Part shown: positions 7,242-15,325 of the stretch, piece by piece
Layout of the letters: every line of letters begins with the position of its first letter
How positions within the stretch are numbered: the stretch's first letter is position 1
The notes under the pieces: model-generated
What the model was told of the DNA's origin: nothing
Seen by the model: the letters and a program-made list of their open reading frames with translations, nothing else
Databases searched by the model: none
Made by a program: the position numbers and the translations under genes
DNA from: Spirochaetales bacterium
GTDB taxonomy: Bacteria > Spirochaetota > Spirochaetia > DAHUYW01
Reading direction: 5' to 3'
Assembly: GCA_027306915.1 (NCBI GenBank)
Contig: DAHUYW010000045.1
Location: 1 to 30,814 of the forward strand
DNA length: 30,814 nt

Positions 7242-7877
7242 ATGTCGAACCAGATGCCTTCCTCGGCCTATCCGGTCAATCTCGAAGTCGATTACCCCGA
7301 TCGAGCACTCAACCGCCTCACGACTGCCTTCCGAATTATCCTAATTCTCCCAATACTCGCCGTTCTGGCCCTGGTAAGCGGTCCAGCGTGGACGCCGCGG
7401 GGCCACTCTTTTGCGATCGTGATCGCAACCGGCGGTCTCCTCTTCGTGCCGACCCTCCTGATGCTCTTGTTCCGGCAAAAATATCCCCGTTGGTGGTTCG
7501 ATTGGAACGTCGCCCTCACGCGCTTCTCCTTAAGGGTCGGCTCCTATTTCGCGTTGCTCACGGACAGCTACCCTTCGACCGAGGACGAGCAGGCGGTGCA
7601 CGCCGAGATCCCCTACCCAGACGTACAGAAGGAGCTTCTGACCGGGCTGCCTCTCGTGAAGTGGTTTCTGGCGATTCCTCACTATGTTGTCCTGTTTTTC
7701 CTCGCCATCGCCGCCGTGATCGTCATTCTCATCGCGTGGTTCGCCATCCTGTTTACCGGCCGCTATCCGAGGTCGCTGTTTGACTTTGTCGTCGGAGTCC
7801 TTCGTTGGGGGTTGCGCGTGAACGGCTACGCCTTTCTCCTGGTTACGGATCATTATCCCCCGTTCTCCTTGAAATAG
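7242..7877 (+). CDS. DUF4389 integral membrane protein
   Basis: The protein has 211 residues. ATG 7242 follows AAGGAGGAGAC; the longer upstream frame has no such signal. Membrane segments lie at about residues 27-47, 58-78 and 145-170. A repeated element occurs twice: RQKYPRWWFDWNVALTRFSLRVGSY followed by LLTDSYPS, and FTGRYPRSLFDFVVGVLRW followed by LLVTDHYPPFS. This tandem pattern is that of the DUF4389 family, inner-membrane proteins of unknown function. The next gene starts 45 nt later and may be cotranscribed. Confidence 0.75.
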   Translation: MSNQMPSSAYPVNLEVDYPDRALNRLTTAFRIILILPILAVLALVSGPAWTPRGHSFAIVIATGGLLFVPTLLMLLFRQKYPRWWFDWNVALTRFSLRVGSYFALLTDSYPSTEDEQAVHAEIPYPDVQKELLTGLPLVKWFLAIPHYVVLFFLAIAAVIVILIAWFAILFTGRYPRSLFDFVVGVLRWGLRVNGYAFLLVTDHYPPFSLK

Positions 7878-7921
7878 GGCGCCGTCATCTCGTCTCCCAT
7901 CGACGCCGGCGCCGTGCCGCC

Positions 7922-8509
7922 ATGAAGGCAAAGGGCGGAGATCTTCGGAAACTTATCAACGGCGTCTCCGAGTCCTTCAGCTCCGCCTGGCGGCTCCTTT
8001 CGGACACGACCAATTACCTGAGCCGCGCGAATCTGCTCGAAGAATACGAGCAGGACCTCAAGGGCTGGCGCGATCGCCTGTACCACAGCCGGCACGATCC
8101 GGCAACCGCACGCGAAGTACGCGAGGCGGTGGTCTCCCTTCGGCGCGCACTTCGGCAGCGAGGGCATGACATCAGACTGGGTTCCCAGGACGCCGTCGTC
8201 GAGGGGTTTCGCAACGATGATGCCCTCGGCGCCGGCTTCCGCCGGCTCGTGCTGGGCATCGCAGCCGACGAGATCTACGCTATCGCGGGCGATTCCAACC
8301 ACAACGAGCTCGCCGGGTACCTCGAGCAGCAACTGCGCGCGCGGCGAAAGCTCAAGCCCTACCGGCCCCACTATCTCTGGTACCGTTGGCGCGACAACGT
8401 GCTGGTTCTGTCCGGAGCGGCCTCAGAGTCGGCGGCGCAGTTCGAGGAGCTGAAGAAATACGTGCCGGTCCACAAGGAGCTTCTTCTGCGGAAACTCAAG
8501 GGCATCTGA
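7922..8509 (+). CDS. Hypothetical cytoplasmic protein
   Basis: The 195-residue protein is Arg- and Leu-rich, mostly helical, and has neither signal peptide nor membrane segment. I do not recognise it. Visible features are a helical block with an EEYEQDLKGWRDRLYHSR segment, a middle part (LGIAADEIYAIAGDSNHNEL) and an aromatic stretch (KPYRPHYLWYRWRDN). ATG 7922 has no good Shine-Dalgarno, so translation may depend on the DUF4389 gene 45 nt upstream. Confidence 0.55.
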   Translation: MKAKGGDLRKLINGVSESFSSAWRLLSDTTNYLSRANLLEEYEQDLKGWRDRLYHSRHDPATAREVREAVVSLRRALRQRGHDIRLGSQDAVVEGFRNDDALGAGFRRLVLGIAADEIYAIAGDSNHNELAGYLEQQLRARRKLKPYRPHYLWYRWRDNVLVLSGAASESAAQFEELKKYVPVHKELLLRKLKGI

Positions 8510-8674
8510 TCAGGCTTCCGGCCTCCCTGGGCCAAAGTCGGGTCCGCCGCCTGCCCGCGCGCTCCTAAGGCGATGCTGCGGCTTTACAGCCGAACCTGCC
8601 GAAACTATAATGAACGACAGCGACTGCGGGCCGCCGCGAGGCAGCGTTCCCGCCCGATCCACAGGAGAGCCATC

Positions 8675-9130
8675 TTGAAGCCACAACTCATTCGCCTGCT
8701 TCTTCTCCCTGCCTTCATCGTGAGCCTTGCCGCCCGAGCCTTCGCCCAGTCGGCTCCTGCCATCGAGGTGGCAGCGGACGATATCCTGATCTACCCCAAG
8801 GAGCAGTTCGTGATGCCCGACGTTCACGTCGGGGACTCCTGCGCCCCCGTCACCTTCACGATCACGAACGTTGGCAACAAGCCTCTGCACCTGCGGGGTG
8901 AGGCGCCGGTATACGTCTCCGGGGATGACCCGACCATGTACTCTATCGTGCGGGAGCCCGTCGACACCCTGCCGCCGGGAGCAAGCGTCACTTTCCGGCT
9001 GGTTTTCGCTCCCACCGATCTCGGTCAGAAATCGGCCATTCTTACGATCGTGACGAACGACCCCCACAGTCCGAGCTACTCATTCTACGTAATCGGGAAT
9101 GGAATAGGGTCGCCGCGAAGCTCGCTGTAG
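8675..9130 (+). CDS. Secreted protein with one HYDIN/ASH-like Ig domain
   Basis: TTG 8675 follows AGGAGA (8663-8668) and opens a good signal peptide (LIRLLLLPAFIVSLAARAFA, cleavage before QSAPA), giving 151 residues. The upstream in-frame extension is Arg-rich and lacks a start signal. The mature part has the pattern of 'choice-of-anchor D' or ASH-type β-sandwich domains: VGDSCAPVTFTITNVGNKPL, then LPPGASVTFRLVFAPTDLG and SAILTIVTNDPHSP. Such domains are structural or binding modules in periplasmic and surface proteins. With one domain and no anchor it is probably a soluble periplasmic protein. It converges with the next gene. Confidence 0.65.
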   Translation: MKPQLIRLLLLPAFIVSLAARAFAQSAPAIEVAADDILIYPKEQFVMPDVHVGDSCAPVTFTITNVGNKPLHLRGEAPVYVSGDDPTMYSIVREPVDTLPPGASVTFRLVFAPTDLGQKSAILTIVTNDPHSPSYSFYVIGNGIGSPRSSL

Positions 9131-9151
9131 CGGCTGCGGCGATCGCACGGC

Positions 9152-9682
9152 TCAATAGCCCGCGTTGCCCATGCCCATGTGACCCGTCGAGCTCCCCTGC
9201 TGGGGCGGGTTTTCCGACAGCTCCCTTGCCTTTGCGAACGTGACCGCGCCCACGGGCACCACGTACCACTTCGCTCCGGCAGGACCCACGTCTTCGCCGG
9301 CAATCTCTCCCTTGGCCGTGTCCTTCGCGAAGTAATAGAGCGGCATCCCGTTGTAGGTGACCTGAGTCGAGCCGTCCGTACGCTGCGCGGTCGCGAGCCT
9401 TCCCGTCACGCCATAGCCGGCGATTGGCTTTTGACCGTTCCCAAGCAGAAGCGGCGGCCAGAATTCCGCGCAGCTGCCGTAGCAGGCACTGCTGCCCGGA
9501 CTGTCTTTCTGAAAGACGTAGAGCGTGCGTCCGCCGGTATCGGTAAGGATGGCTCCATACTTGGGGCTCTGGGTCACCACCACGGTTGCATTCTTCTCGT
9601 TTACGCCCTCGGCAAAAAGCCGACCGGGAAGGATCGCTGCGAGCAGCGTCACCGCCGCTATCCACAGAACGTTTTTTGTCAT
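9152..9682 (-). CDS. Secreted COG4315-type repeat protein (Lipoprotein_15 family)
   Basis: ATG 9682 follows GAGGTGAG and gives 176 residues with a signal peptide (KNVLWIAAVTLLAAILPGRLFA). An alternative upstream GTG/ATG adds six residues without a better site. Two copies of the family repeat are visible: ILTDTGGRTLYVFQKDSPG with CYGSCAEFWPPLL, then VTYNGMPLYYFAKDTAKGEI followed by WYVVP. The Y-x4-D core and paired cysteines are typical. The family is secreted and of unknown function. No lipobox Cys follows the signal peptide, so it should be soluble. The C-terminus is short and rich in Gly and Met. Confidence 0.8.
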   Translation of the reverse strand: MTKNVLWIAAVTLLAAILPGRLFAEGVNEKNATVVVTQSPKYGAILTDTGGRTLYVFQKDSPGSSACYGSCAEFWPPLLLGNGQKPIAGYGVTGRLATAQRTDGSTQVTYNGMPLYYFAKDTAKGEIAGEDVGPAGAKWYVVPVGAVTFAKARELSENPPQQGSSTGHMGMGNAGY

Positions 9683-9772
9683 GAATCTCACCTCTACCAT
9701 AGTCTACTAGGGAGAAGGCGGCATCGGAAAGTCGCGCAGAAGTCCCGCAATCCGCTCGGCGGTGCGGCCGGC

Positions 9773-12097
9773 CTAGGGCGCGATGTGGACCTCCAGGCTC
9801 TCCGTACCTTCGACGGGAAGCGCAAGAAGCCCAGCCGGGGTCGCCTCGACGGTGCAGCCGGCGCGGGCGCTCCCGCCTGAAATGCCGACAAGCTCGAGGC
9901 GCCAGGCGGCCAGCTCTCCCCTGCGCCAAACCCGGATCCGGTTTCCCTCTCGCTCTACCTCGACACGGGCGGCTCGCTCTCCGGTCAGGGAAGGGATCTC
10001 CGCGAAGGCGCTCTCCCGGTCCGCGAGCCGGTAGACCCGCAGGGTAGTCCCGGCCGTGTAGTCGTAATCAGGTCGATCATCGCGCGCACCGATAGCGATA
10101 ATCGAGCTTGGCCTCACGTAGAGCGGGAGGCTCATGGCACTGTGCTTCTCCCGAAACCACCTTCCTCCCTCCTTAACCTCCCCGGTGAGAAGGCTTGTCC
10201 AACTCCCTTCGGGCAGATAGTACTCCACCCAGCCTTCAGGAGAGAAAACCGGTGCGACAAGGAGGCGGTCTCCGAGCATGTACTGACGGTCGAGATGGGC
10301 TGCGGTCGGATCATCCGGGAACTCGAGGAGCATCGCCCGCATCAACGGCACCCCGCTCTGCGCGGCCTCGGCGGCACACCTGTAGAGATAGGGCATAAGG
10401 CGACACTTCAGCTTCGTGAAGAGCCGGAGAACTTCGACCGCCTCCTCGTCGAAAAGCCAGGGAACGCGGTAGGAGTTGCTTCCGTGAAGACGGCTGTGTG
10501 AGGAGAGCAGCCCGAAGGCAATCCATCGCTTATAGACTTCGACGGGCGGAGTCCCTTCGAATCCCCCGATGTCGTGGCTCCAGAAACCGAAGCCCGACAG
10601 CCCGAGGGAGAGCCCGCCGCGCAGGCTTTCGGCCATCGATTCGAAGGTCGACTCGCAGTCTCCCCCCCAGTGCACCGGGTATTTCTGCGCCCCGGCGGTT
10701 GCAGAGCGCGCAAAGACCACCGCCTCGCCCTTTCCGCGCCGCGCCTCGAGCAGCTCGAAGACTGTCCGGTTGTAGAGGAGGGTGTAGTAGTTGTGCATGC
10801 GCTCGGGATCCGAGCCGTCATGGTAGACGACATCGGTCGGAATGCGCTCGCCAAAATCCGTCTTGAAGGTATCGACCCCCATGTCGAGCAGCGCGCTCAA
10901 GCGTTCGGCATACCAGCGGCGCGCCCCCTCACTGGTGAAGTCCACGATCCCCATCCCGGGCTGCCAGAGATCGGTCTGCCAGACGTCGCCGCTCGGCCGC
11001 TTCAGGAGATATCCGGCCTCCGCGCCTTCGGCGAAGAGGGGCGAGCGCTGGGCGATGTAGGGATTGATCCACAGGCAGATGCGAAGACCCCGCTCCTTCA
11101 GCCGGCGGAGCATTCCTTCGGGATCGGGAAAGGTGCGGCGGTCCCAGGTGAGATCGCACCAGTTGTACTCCCGCATCCAGAAGGAATCGAAATGAAAGAC
11201 ATGAAGCGGAAGGTCCCTATCCGCCATCCCCTGGATGAAGCTCGTCACCGTCGCCTCGTCGTAGGAGGTAGTGAAGGATGTGGTGAGCCAAAGCCCGAAT
11301 GACCACGCCGGTGGAAGCGACGGCCGTCCGGTGAGGGCGGTGTACTTTGCCAAAACCTCCTTGGGCGTTGGCCCGTAGATGATGAAGTACTCGAGCGTCT
11401 CCCCGGGAACGCTGAACTGAACGCGCGAAACCTTTTCGGAGGCGACTTCGAAGGAGACCGCCCCGGGATGGTTCACGAAGACGCCATACCCTCGATTCGT
11501 GAGATAGAAGGGAACGTTCTTGTAGGCCTGCTCGCTCGCAGTGCCCCCGTCGGCGTTCCACATCTCGATTACTTGGCCGTTCTTTGCAAAGGCGGTGAAG
11601 CGCTCGCCCAAGCCATAGACGAGCTCCCCGACTCCGAGATCGAGCTGCTCGTGGACATAGCGCCCCCCATCGTTCTGCTCAATGTAGCCCATGGCCTTTG
11701 CGCCGCTTGAGGTCACCTCGCGGCCGTCGCCGGAAAATCCGAGACGCCACCCCCCCTTCCGCGTGACCCGCGCCGAAAATCTTCCACTTGAAAGGGAGGC
11801 CGACTCGGCATCCTCCGTCACTGCGCCGCAGCCGGAGGGCTGTCCGATATCGAATGCCGGCCGGCGAGAAAGCTCGCCGGTGAAGTGGCTGATCCGTACC
11901 CGGATCACCTCCTCCAGGGGGGAGGAGAGCTCGATCGTGAGCACCACCCCGCCAAGGGTGTCGCCCCGCTCGGCGATCCGTCGCGTCGGCGCGGTAACCG
12001 TAAGGGAGGCCGGGCGCGCCTCGATCTCGTACGCTTCTTGGGGATGGAAGGCGCGTACTCCTTCGCGAACCACCCAGTAGCCGTTCGTGAATTTCAC
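9773..12097 (-). CDS. yicI: α-xylosidase, GH31 (YicI type)
   Basis: The 774-residue enzyme is close to E. coli YicI in length. It releases α-linked xylose from the non-reducing end of isoprimeverose and xyloglucan oligosaccharides. GTG 12097 follows AAAGGAAA, and the resulting KFTNGYWVVREGV aligns with the YicI N-terminus; the 36 further in-frame codons upstream fall in the preceding gene region. The nucleophile Asp is in DTFKTDFGERIPTD and the acid/base Asp in HWGGDCESTFESMAESL, with the family block LSGFGFWSHDIGGFEG and LLSSHSRLHGS after it. A C-terminal β-domain carries MLGDRLLVAPVF. There is no signal peptide, so it acts in the cytoplasm on sugar brought in by the preceding ABC genes. It is the last gene of the LacI-regulated operon. 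Confidence 0.93.
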   Translation of the reverse strand: MKFTNGYWVVREGVRAFHPQEAYEIEARPASLTVTAPTRRIAERGDTLGGVVLTIELSSPLEEVIRVRISHFTGELSRRPAFDIGQPSGCGAVTEDAESASLSSGRFSARVTRKGGWRLGFSGDGREVTSSGAKAMGYIEQNDGGRYVHEQLDLGVGELVYGLGERFTAFAKNGQVIEMWNADGGTASEQAYKNVPFYLTNRGYGVFVNHPGAVSFEVASEKVSRVQFSVPGETLEYFIIYGPTPKEVLAKYTALTGRPSLPPAWSFGLWLTTSFTTSYDEATVTSFIQGMADRDLPLHVFHFDSFWMREYNWCDLTWDRRTFPDPEGMLRRLKERGLRICLWINPYIAQRSPLFAEGAEAGYLLKRPSGDVWQTDLWQPGMGIVDFTSEGARRWYAERLSALLDMGVDTFKTDFGERIPTDVVYHDGSDPERMHNYYTLLYNRTVFELLEARRGKGEAVVFARSATAGAQKYPVHWGGDCESTFESMAESLRGGLSLGLSGFGFWSHDIGGFEGTPPVEVYKRWIAFGLLSSHSRLHGSNSYRVPWLFDEEAVEVLRLFTKLKCRLMPYLYRCAAEAAQSGVPLMRAMLLEFPDDPTAAHLDRQYMLGDRLLVAPVFSPEGWVEYYLPEGSWTSLLTGEVKEGGRWFREKHSAMSLPLYVRPSSIIAIGARDDRPDYDYTAGTTLRVYRLADRESAFAEIPSLTGERAARVEVEREGNRIRVWRRGELAAWRLELVGISGGSARAGCTVEATPAGLLALPVEGTESLEVHIAP

Positions 12098-12122
12098 CGT
12101 CGTTTCCTTTTGGTGAGTGTCT

Positions 12123-12965
12123 CTACTTGATGCTTCCCGCGGTGATCCCCTTCGTGAGGGTACGCTGGAAGAGCGCAAAGAAGAGAATGGCGGGCAGGAT
12201 TCCAAGAAGCGCCGAAGCGCTGGTCGTCGTGACGTCCATGCTGTGCTGGCCTTGAAGCGTCGAGATGGCGATGGGGACCGTCTGGCGAGAATCCGAGACG
12301 AGCATGATGAGGGGCAGAAAGAACTCGTTCCAGGTCCAAATGAAGAAGAAGGTAAAGAGCACCGACAAGGTCGGCATGGTCACTGGAGCGACGACCCGAA
12401 ACAACAGCCGGGTCTTTCCGCACCCGTCGACGAGCGCAGCCTCGACCATCTCGCGTGGAAAGGCGCTGAACACGCTGGTGAGGAGGTAGGTGCCGAAGGC
12501 TCCCTGGATTACCATGAAGATCAGGATGACCGAGAGCTGGGTGTTGTAGAGATTCGCAGCCTTCACGAAGTAGTAGAGGGGATACGCGAGCGCCTCCTGC
12601 GGAAGGGTGTTGGCCATGATGAAGATGATGATGAGCGCGACGCGGCCCTTCACTCGCCCGATCCCGAGGGCAAAGGCGTTCAGCAGGGAGAGAATCACGC
12701 CGAGCACCGCAACCGACAGGCTGATGATCGCACTGTTCGCGAGCTTGTTCGTGAAGTTGACCCGATGCCAGAAATCTATGATCCCTTTCAGGTAGAGCCC
12801 TGCCGGAAACGCCAGCGGGCCGCCCGCCGCGTACTCCGAGGGGGTCTTGAAGGAGTTGAGCACTACCAGTATGAAGGGGAAAAGCATAAGGAGGAGAAGC
12901 AGGCCGAGCCCGATCAGGGCGGCATACTTGCCGATCATCCGGTCGAATGAAGCACTTCGCGGCAT
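12123..12965 (-). CDS. Sugar ABC transporter permease (MalG/CUT1 type)
   Basis: The inner-membrane protein has 280 residues and about six transmembrane segments, the first at about residues 12-35. The EAA loop that contacts the ATPase is EAALVDGCGKTRLLFRVVAPVTMP. The C-terminal SIK end is typical of MalG-like subunits. ATG 12965 lies two bases after the stop of the partner permease, so the two are probably translationally coupled. With the other permease and the binding lipoprotein it forms an importer, presumably for an α-xyloside such as isoprimeverose given the α-xylosidase 25 nt downstream. No ATP-binding subunit is encoded in the operon. Confidence 0.92.
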   Translation of the reverse strand: MPRSASFDRMIGKYAALIGLGLLLLLMLFPFILVVLNSFKTPSEYAAGGPLAFPAGLYLKGIIDFWHRVNFTNKLANSAIISLSVAVLGVILSLLNAFALGIGRVKGRVALIIIFIMANTLPQEALAYPLYYFVKAANLYNTQLSVILIFMVIQGAFGTYLLTSVFSAFPREMVEAALVDGCGKTRLLFRVVAPVTMPTLSVLFTFFFIWTWNEFFLPLIMLVSDSRQTVPIAISTLQGQHSMDVTTTSASALLGILPAILFFALFQRTLTKGITAGSIK

Positions 12966-12967
12966 GA

Positions 12968-13873
12968 TCAGTACCCACCCTCCCGTTCCTGGCGCGATTG
13001 TGCGCGGATAAAGAAGATAGTCAACAGGAGGATGATGATCGCCATGATGGTGGAGATGGCCGAGCCGTAGCCCACCTGCGCCGTCTCGAAGAAGTTCACG
13101 TACGAGAAGTAGGAGGGCACCATGGTCGCGCTTCCCGGGCCGCCGCGCGTGAGCACGTAGATCTGGGCGAAGAGCTTGAGGGAGTAGATGGTGGTCGTCA
13201 GGACCACGACGCTGATCTCCGGCCTGATGAGCGCCACGACGATCCGAAACCGCTGGAACCAGGAGGCGCCGTCCATTGCCGCCGCCTCGAGGATCTGCGG
13301 ATCGACGCGCTGGAGCGCAGCCATAAAGATTACGAGCGGGTACCCGATCTGGAACCAGATCATAATCATCATGACCGTCGGGAGGGCGGTCGATTGGCTC
13401 CCGAGCCAGTTCAGCGCGAGGACGCCCAGGCCCAGGTGCTTCAGGATCCAATTGAGGGCGCCGAAGGTGGGATCGAGGATCCAGTCCCACACGACGCCCG
13501 CGATTGCGACAGGCAGTATCTGGGGAAGGTAGAAGCCGCCCCGGAAGAAGTTTACGACACCACGGCGGAAATTCTTCGCCATCGAGTCGAAGAGATAGAT
13601 CGCGAAGAACAGCCCCACGATGGTTGGAATGACCACGACCGCGAAGATCATGAGCAGGTTGTTGCGAAAGGAGGCCCAGAAGACCGAATCGTCGATTGCC
13701 CTGGCGTAGTTGGCCATCCCCACCCAGACGGGTGTGCCGACTCCGCTCCAGCGCGTGAAGCTCGTTCCTACGTTCATGAGAAAGGGGATGAGAATGATCA
13801 CGGTAAGAACGACCATTCCCGGTATGAGAAAGACTCCAAACCCCTTGGCCCAGGTGGGCCGAACTTCGGTCAT
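12968..13873 (-). CDS. Sugar ABC transporter permease (MalF/CUT1 type)
   Basis: This 301-residue inner-membrane permease has six predicted transmembrane segments, the first at about residues 10-32 (FGVFLIPGMVVLTVIILIPF). The EAA motif is LEAAAMDGASWFQRFRIVVAL. ATG 13873 is preceded by AAGGATATG, a modest ribosome binding site. It is separated from the binding-protein gene by 65 nt containing a strong hairpin, which may lower permease expression relative to the binding protein. The longer in-frame extension upstream belongs to the binding-protein gene in another frame. Confidence 0.92.
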   Translation of the reverse strand: MTEVRPTWAKGFGVFLIPGMVVLTVIILIPFLMNVGTSFTRWSGVGTPVWVGMANYARAIDDSVFWASFRNNLLMIFAVVVIPTIVGLFFAIYLFDSMAKNFRRGVVNFFRGGFYLPQILPVAIAGVVWDWILDPTFGALNWILKHLGLGVLALNWLGSQSTALPTVMMIMIWFQIGYPLVIFMAALQRVDPQILEAAAMDGASWFQRFRIVVALIRPEISVVVLTTTIYSLKLFAQIYVLTRGGPGSATMVPSYFSYVNFFETAQVGYGSAISTIMAIIILLLTIFFIRAQSRQEREGGY

Positions 13874-13893
13874 ATCCTTGCCCCCACATGGTT

Positions 13894-13920
13894 GGCGGCG
13901 CCCCTCATCGGGGCGCCGCC
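13894..13920 (-). promoter_or_regulatory. Strong intercistronic hairpin between binding protein and permeases
   Basis: GGCGGCGCCCC (13894-13904) and GGGGCGCCGCC (13910-13920) form a perfect 11-bp stem with a 5-nt loop. There is no U-run, so it is more likely an RNA-stabilising or partial-attenuation element than a full terminator. In ABC operons such hairpins commonly keep binding-protein mRNA in excess over permease mRNA. Confidence 0.6.
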
Positions 13921-13938
13921 TGTCGGTAGCCCGATGGG

Positions 13939-15231
13939 CTATTGTCCACCTTGTTGGTAGGCCTTCGCAATGGAATCCAGGAACTGCGAGGGGCTCGACT
14001 TGCCGCCCATGAGATTCTGGACGTTGGAGACGAGCACATTGTAGTAGCCAGGCACCGGCCAATCCGGATAGAAGGCGAGACCGTTCTGCTTCAGCAAGGT
14101 GTTGAAGTTTTCGATGAGATCCTTCGCCTTCGGGTCGGTGATCTGCGAGAGATCGGCTGCGACCGGAATCCCTCCCGAGTTGCCAAGGAGGGTCTGGTTC
14201 TCCTTGCTTAAGGTTATCCCGATGAAGTCGTAGGCGCCTTCCTTGTTCTTCGCCTTGGCGGGGACAACCCAGAGATTGCCGCCGGAGCCCGGATCGTAGG
14301 TGTTGCCGGGAAAGAGGAAGATGCCCCACTTGAAGTTCTTGATCTCGTTGATGAAGCTGCCGTACCACCAGCTCCCGGAGATCATCATCGGGAACTTGCC
14401 GCTCTCAAAGGCGAGTCCCATGTCCTGAGCCTTCATCCCTACCGCCTCATTGCTGACGTAGCCCTTTTTCATCCATTGGACGAGAGTGTCGGCGCCGTAG
14501 GTGAAGGCCGGGCCGTGGAAATCGACGGTACCTGAGTTGATCTTCTGGTAGGTGTCGATGAGCTGCTCGTCGGCCTTGCGCAGAAGCAGCTCGTAGAAGA
14601 TCTGCTGGGCAGGATACTCGGCGGCTGCTGCCGCAATCGGGGTGATTCCCGCTTTCACGAAGGTGTTCATGACAGCCTCGAACTGGTCGAAGGTCGTCGG
14701 GACCTGTACGTGGTACTTATCGAAGAGATCCTTGTTGTAGTAGACCATGACGTACTCGCCGTAGTCGGTGACACCGTACCAGTTCCCGCTGCCCATGATA
14801 CCATCGGAGTTGTACTTGCATACGGTCGCAAGGCTCGGGGGAAGGATTTTGTCCCAACCGCGCTTCTCCACCACCGGGGTGAGATCGGTGAGAAGCCCCT
14901 CCTTCGAAATGAGCCCCGCGGTCGCATTGCCTTTGTTGTACTCCATGACGTCGGGAACCTGGTCAGAATTCAGGATCATGGGGGCCGTCTGCTGGATCTG
15001 CTCGAAGCCCTTGCTCTCGAACTCGACCTTCACGCCGGGGTGGGTCTTCTCGAACTCTTGCATAGCCTGGGACCATGCGATTCCCATGGCGCTGTTGCCC
15101 CCCTCGTAGTGCCATATCTTCAGAACCTTCGGGGTGCTCTTGCCCGCCGAACAGCCTGCGAGAAGGGCGCCGCCGAGCAACGCTACGAGCGCGAGCGTTA
15201 CCGCCGGCGTCTTCAGTAGCTTGTGTACCAT
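13939..15231 (-). CDS. Sugar-binding lipoprotein of the ABC importer
   Basis: The 430-residue solute-binding protein belongs to the extracellular family 1 (MalE-like) group. The N-terminus is a lipoprotein signal with lipobox LAGC, Cys at about residue 27, so it is anchored to the outer face of the inner membrane. ATG 15231 follows AAGGAGGA. Family features are KVLKIWHYEGGN, MQEFEKTHPGVKVEFE, VPDVMEYNKGNATAGL, YNKDLFDKYHVQVPTT and FPMMISGSWWYG. The ligand cannot be read from sequence, but the α-xylosidase in the same operon points to an α-xylose-capped oligosaccharide. It is the first gene after the regulator. Confidence 0.93.
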   Translation of the reverse strand: MVHKLLKTPAVTLALVALLGGALLAGCSAGKSTPKVLKIWHYEGGNSAMGIAWSQAMQEFEKTHPGVKVEFESKGFEQIQQTAPMILNSDQVPDVMEYNKGNATAGLISKEGLLTDLTPVVEKRGWDKILPPSLATVCKYNSDGIMGSGNWYGVTDYGEYVMVYYNKDLFDKYHVQVPTTFDQFEAVMNTFVKAGITPIAAAAAEYPAQQIFYELLLRKADEQLIDTYQKINSGTVDFHGPAFTYGADTLVQWMKKGYVSNEAVGMKAQDMGLAFESGKFPMMISGSWWYGSFINEIKNFKWGIFLFPGNTYDPGSGGNLWVVPAKAKNKEGAYDFIGITLSKENQTLLGNSGGIPVAADLSQITDPKAKDLIENFNTLLKQNGLAFYPDWPVPGYYNVLVSNVQNLMGGKSSPSQFLDSIAKAYQQGGQ

Positions 15232-15269
15232 GTGTTCCTCCTTGGAAACTTGGTTCTCTGACTCTTCAG

Positions 15270-15296
15270 GCTACCGGACGCAACGCGTCCGGTAGC
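15270..15296 (-). terminator. Hairpin between the regulator and the binding-protein gene
   Basis: GCTACCGGACGC (15270-15281) and GCGTCCGGTAGC (15285-15296) form a perfect 12-bp stem with a 3-nt loop, 30 nt after the regulator stop. No U-run follows, so readthrough into the transport genes is expected. It may act as an attenuator or stabilise the downstream mRNA. Confidence 0.5.
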
Positions 15297-15325
15297 TTCC
15301 TTCGAAAAAGCGATGCACAGACGGA

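Noticed and set aside
12117..13960. Long plus-strand frames across the permease genes
   Set aside because: They are highly charged antisense frames of membrane proteins without start signals.
15270..15296. True intrinsic terminator isolating the regulator from the transport genes
   Set aside because: The stem is perfect, but no U-run follows and no convincing promoter lies in the remaining 40 nt, so one operon is the simpler reading.
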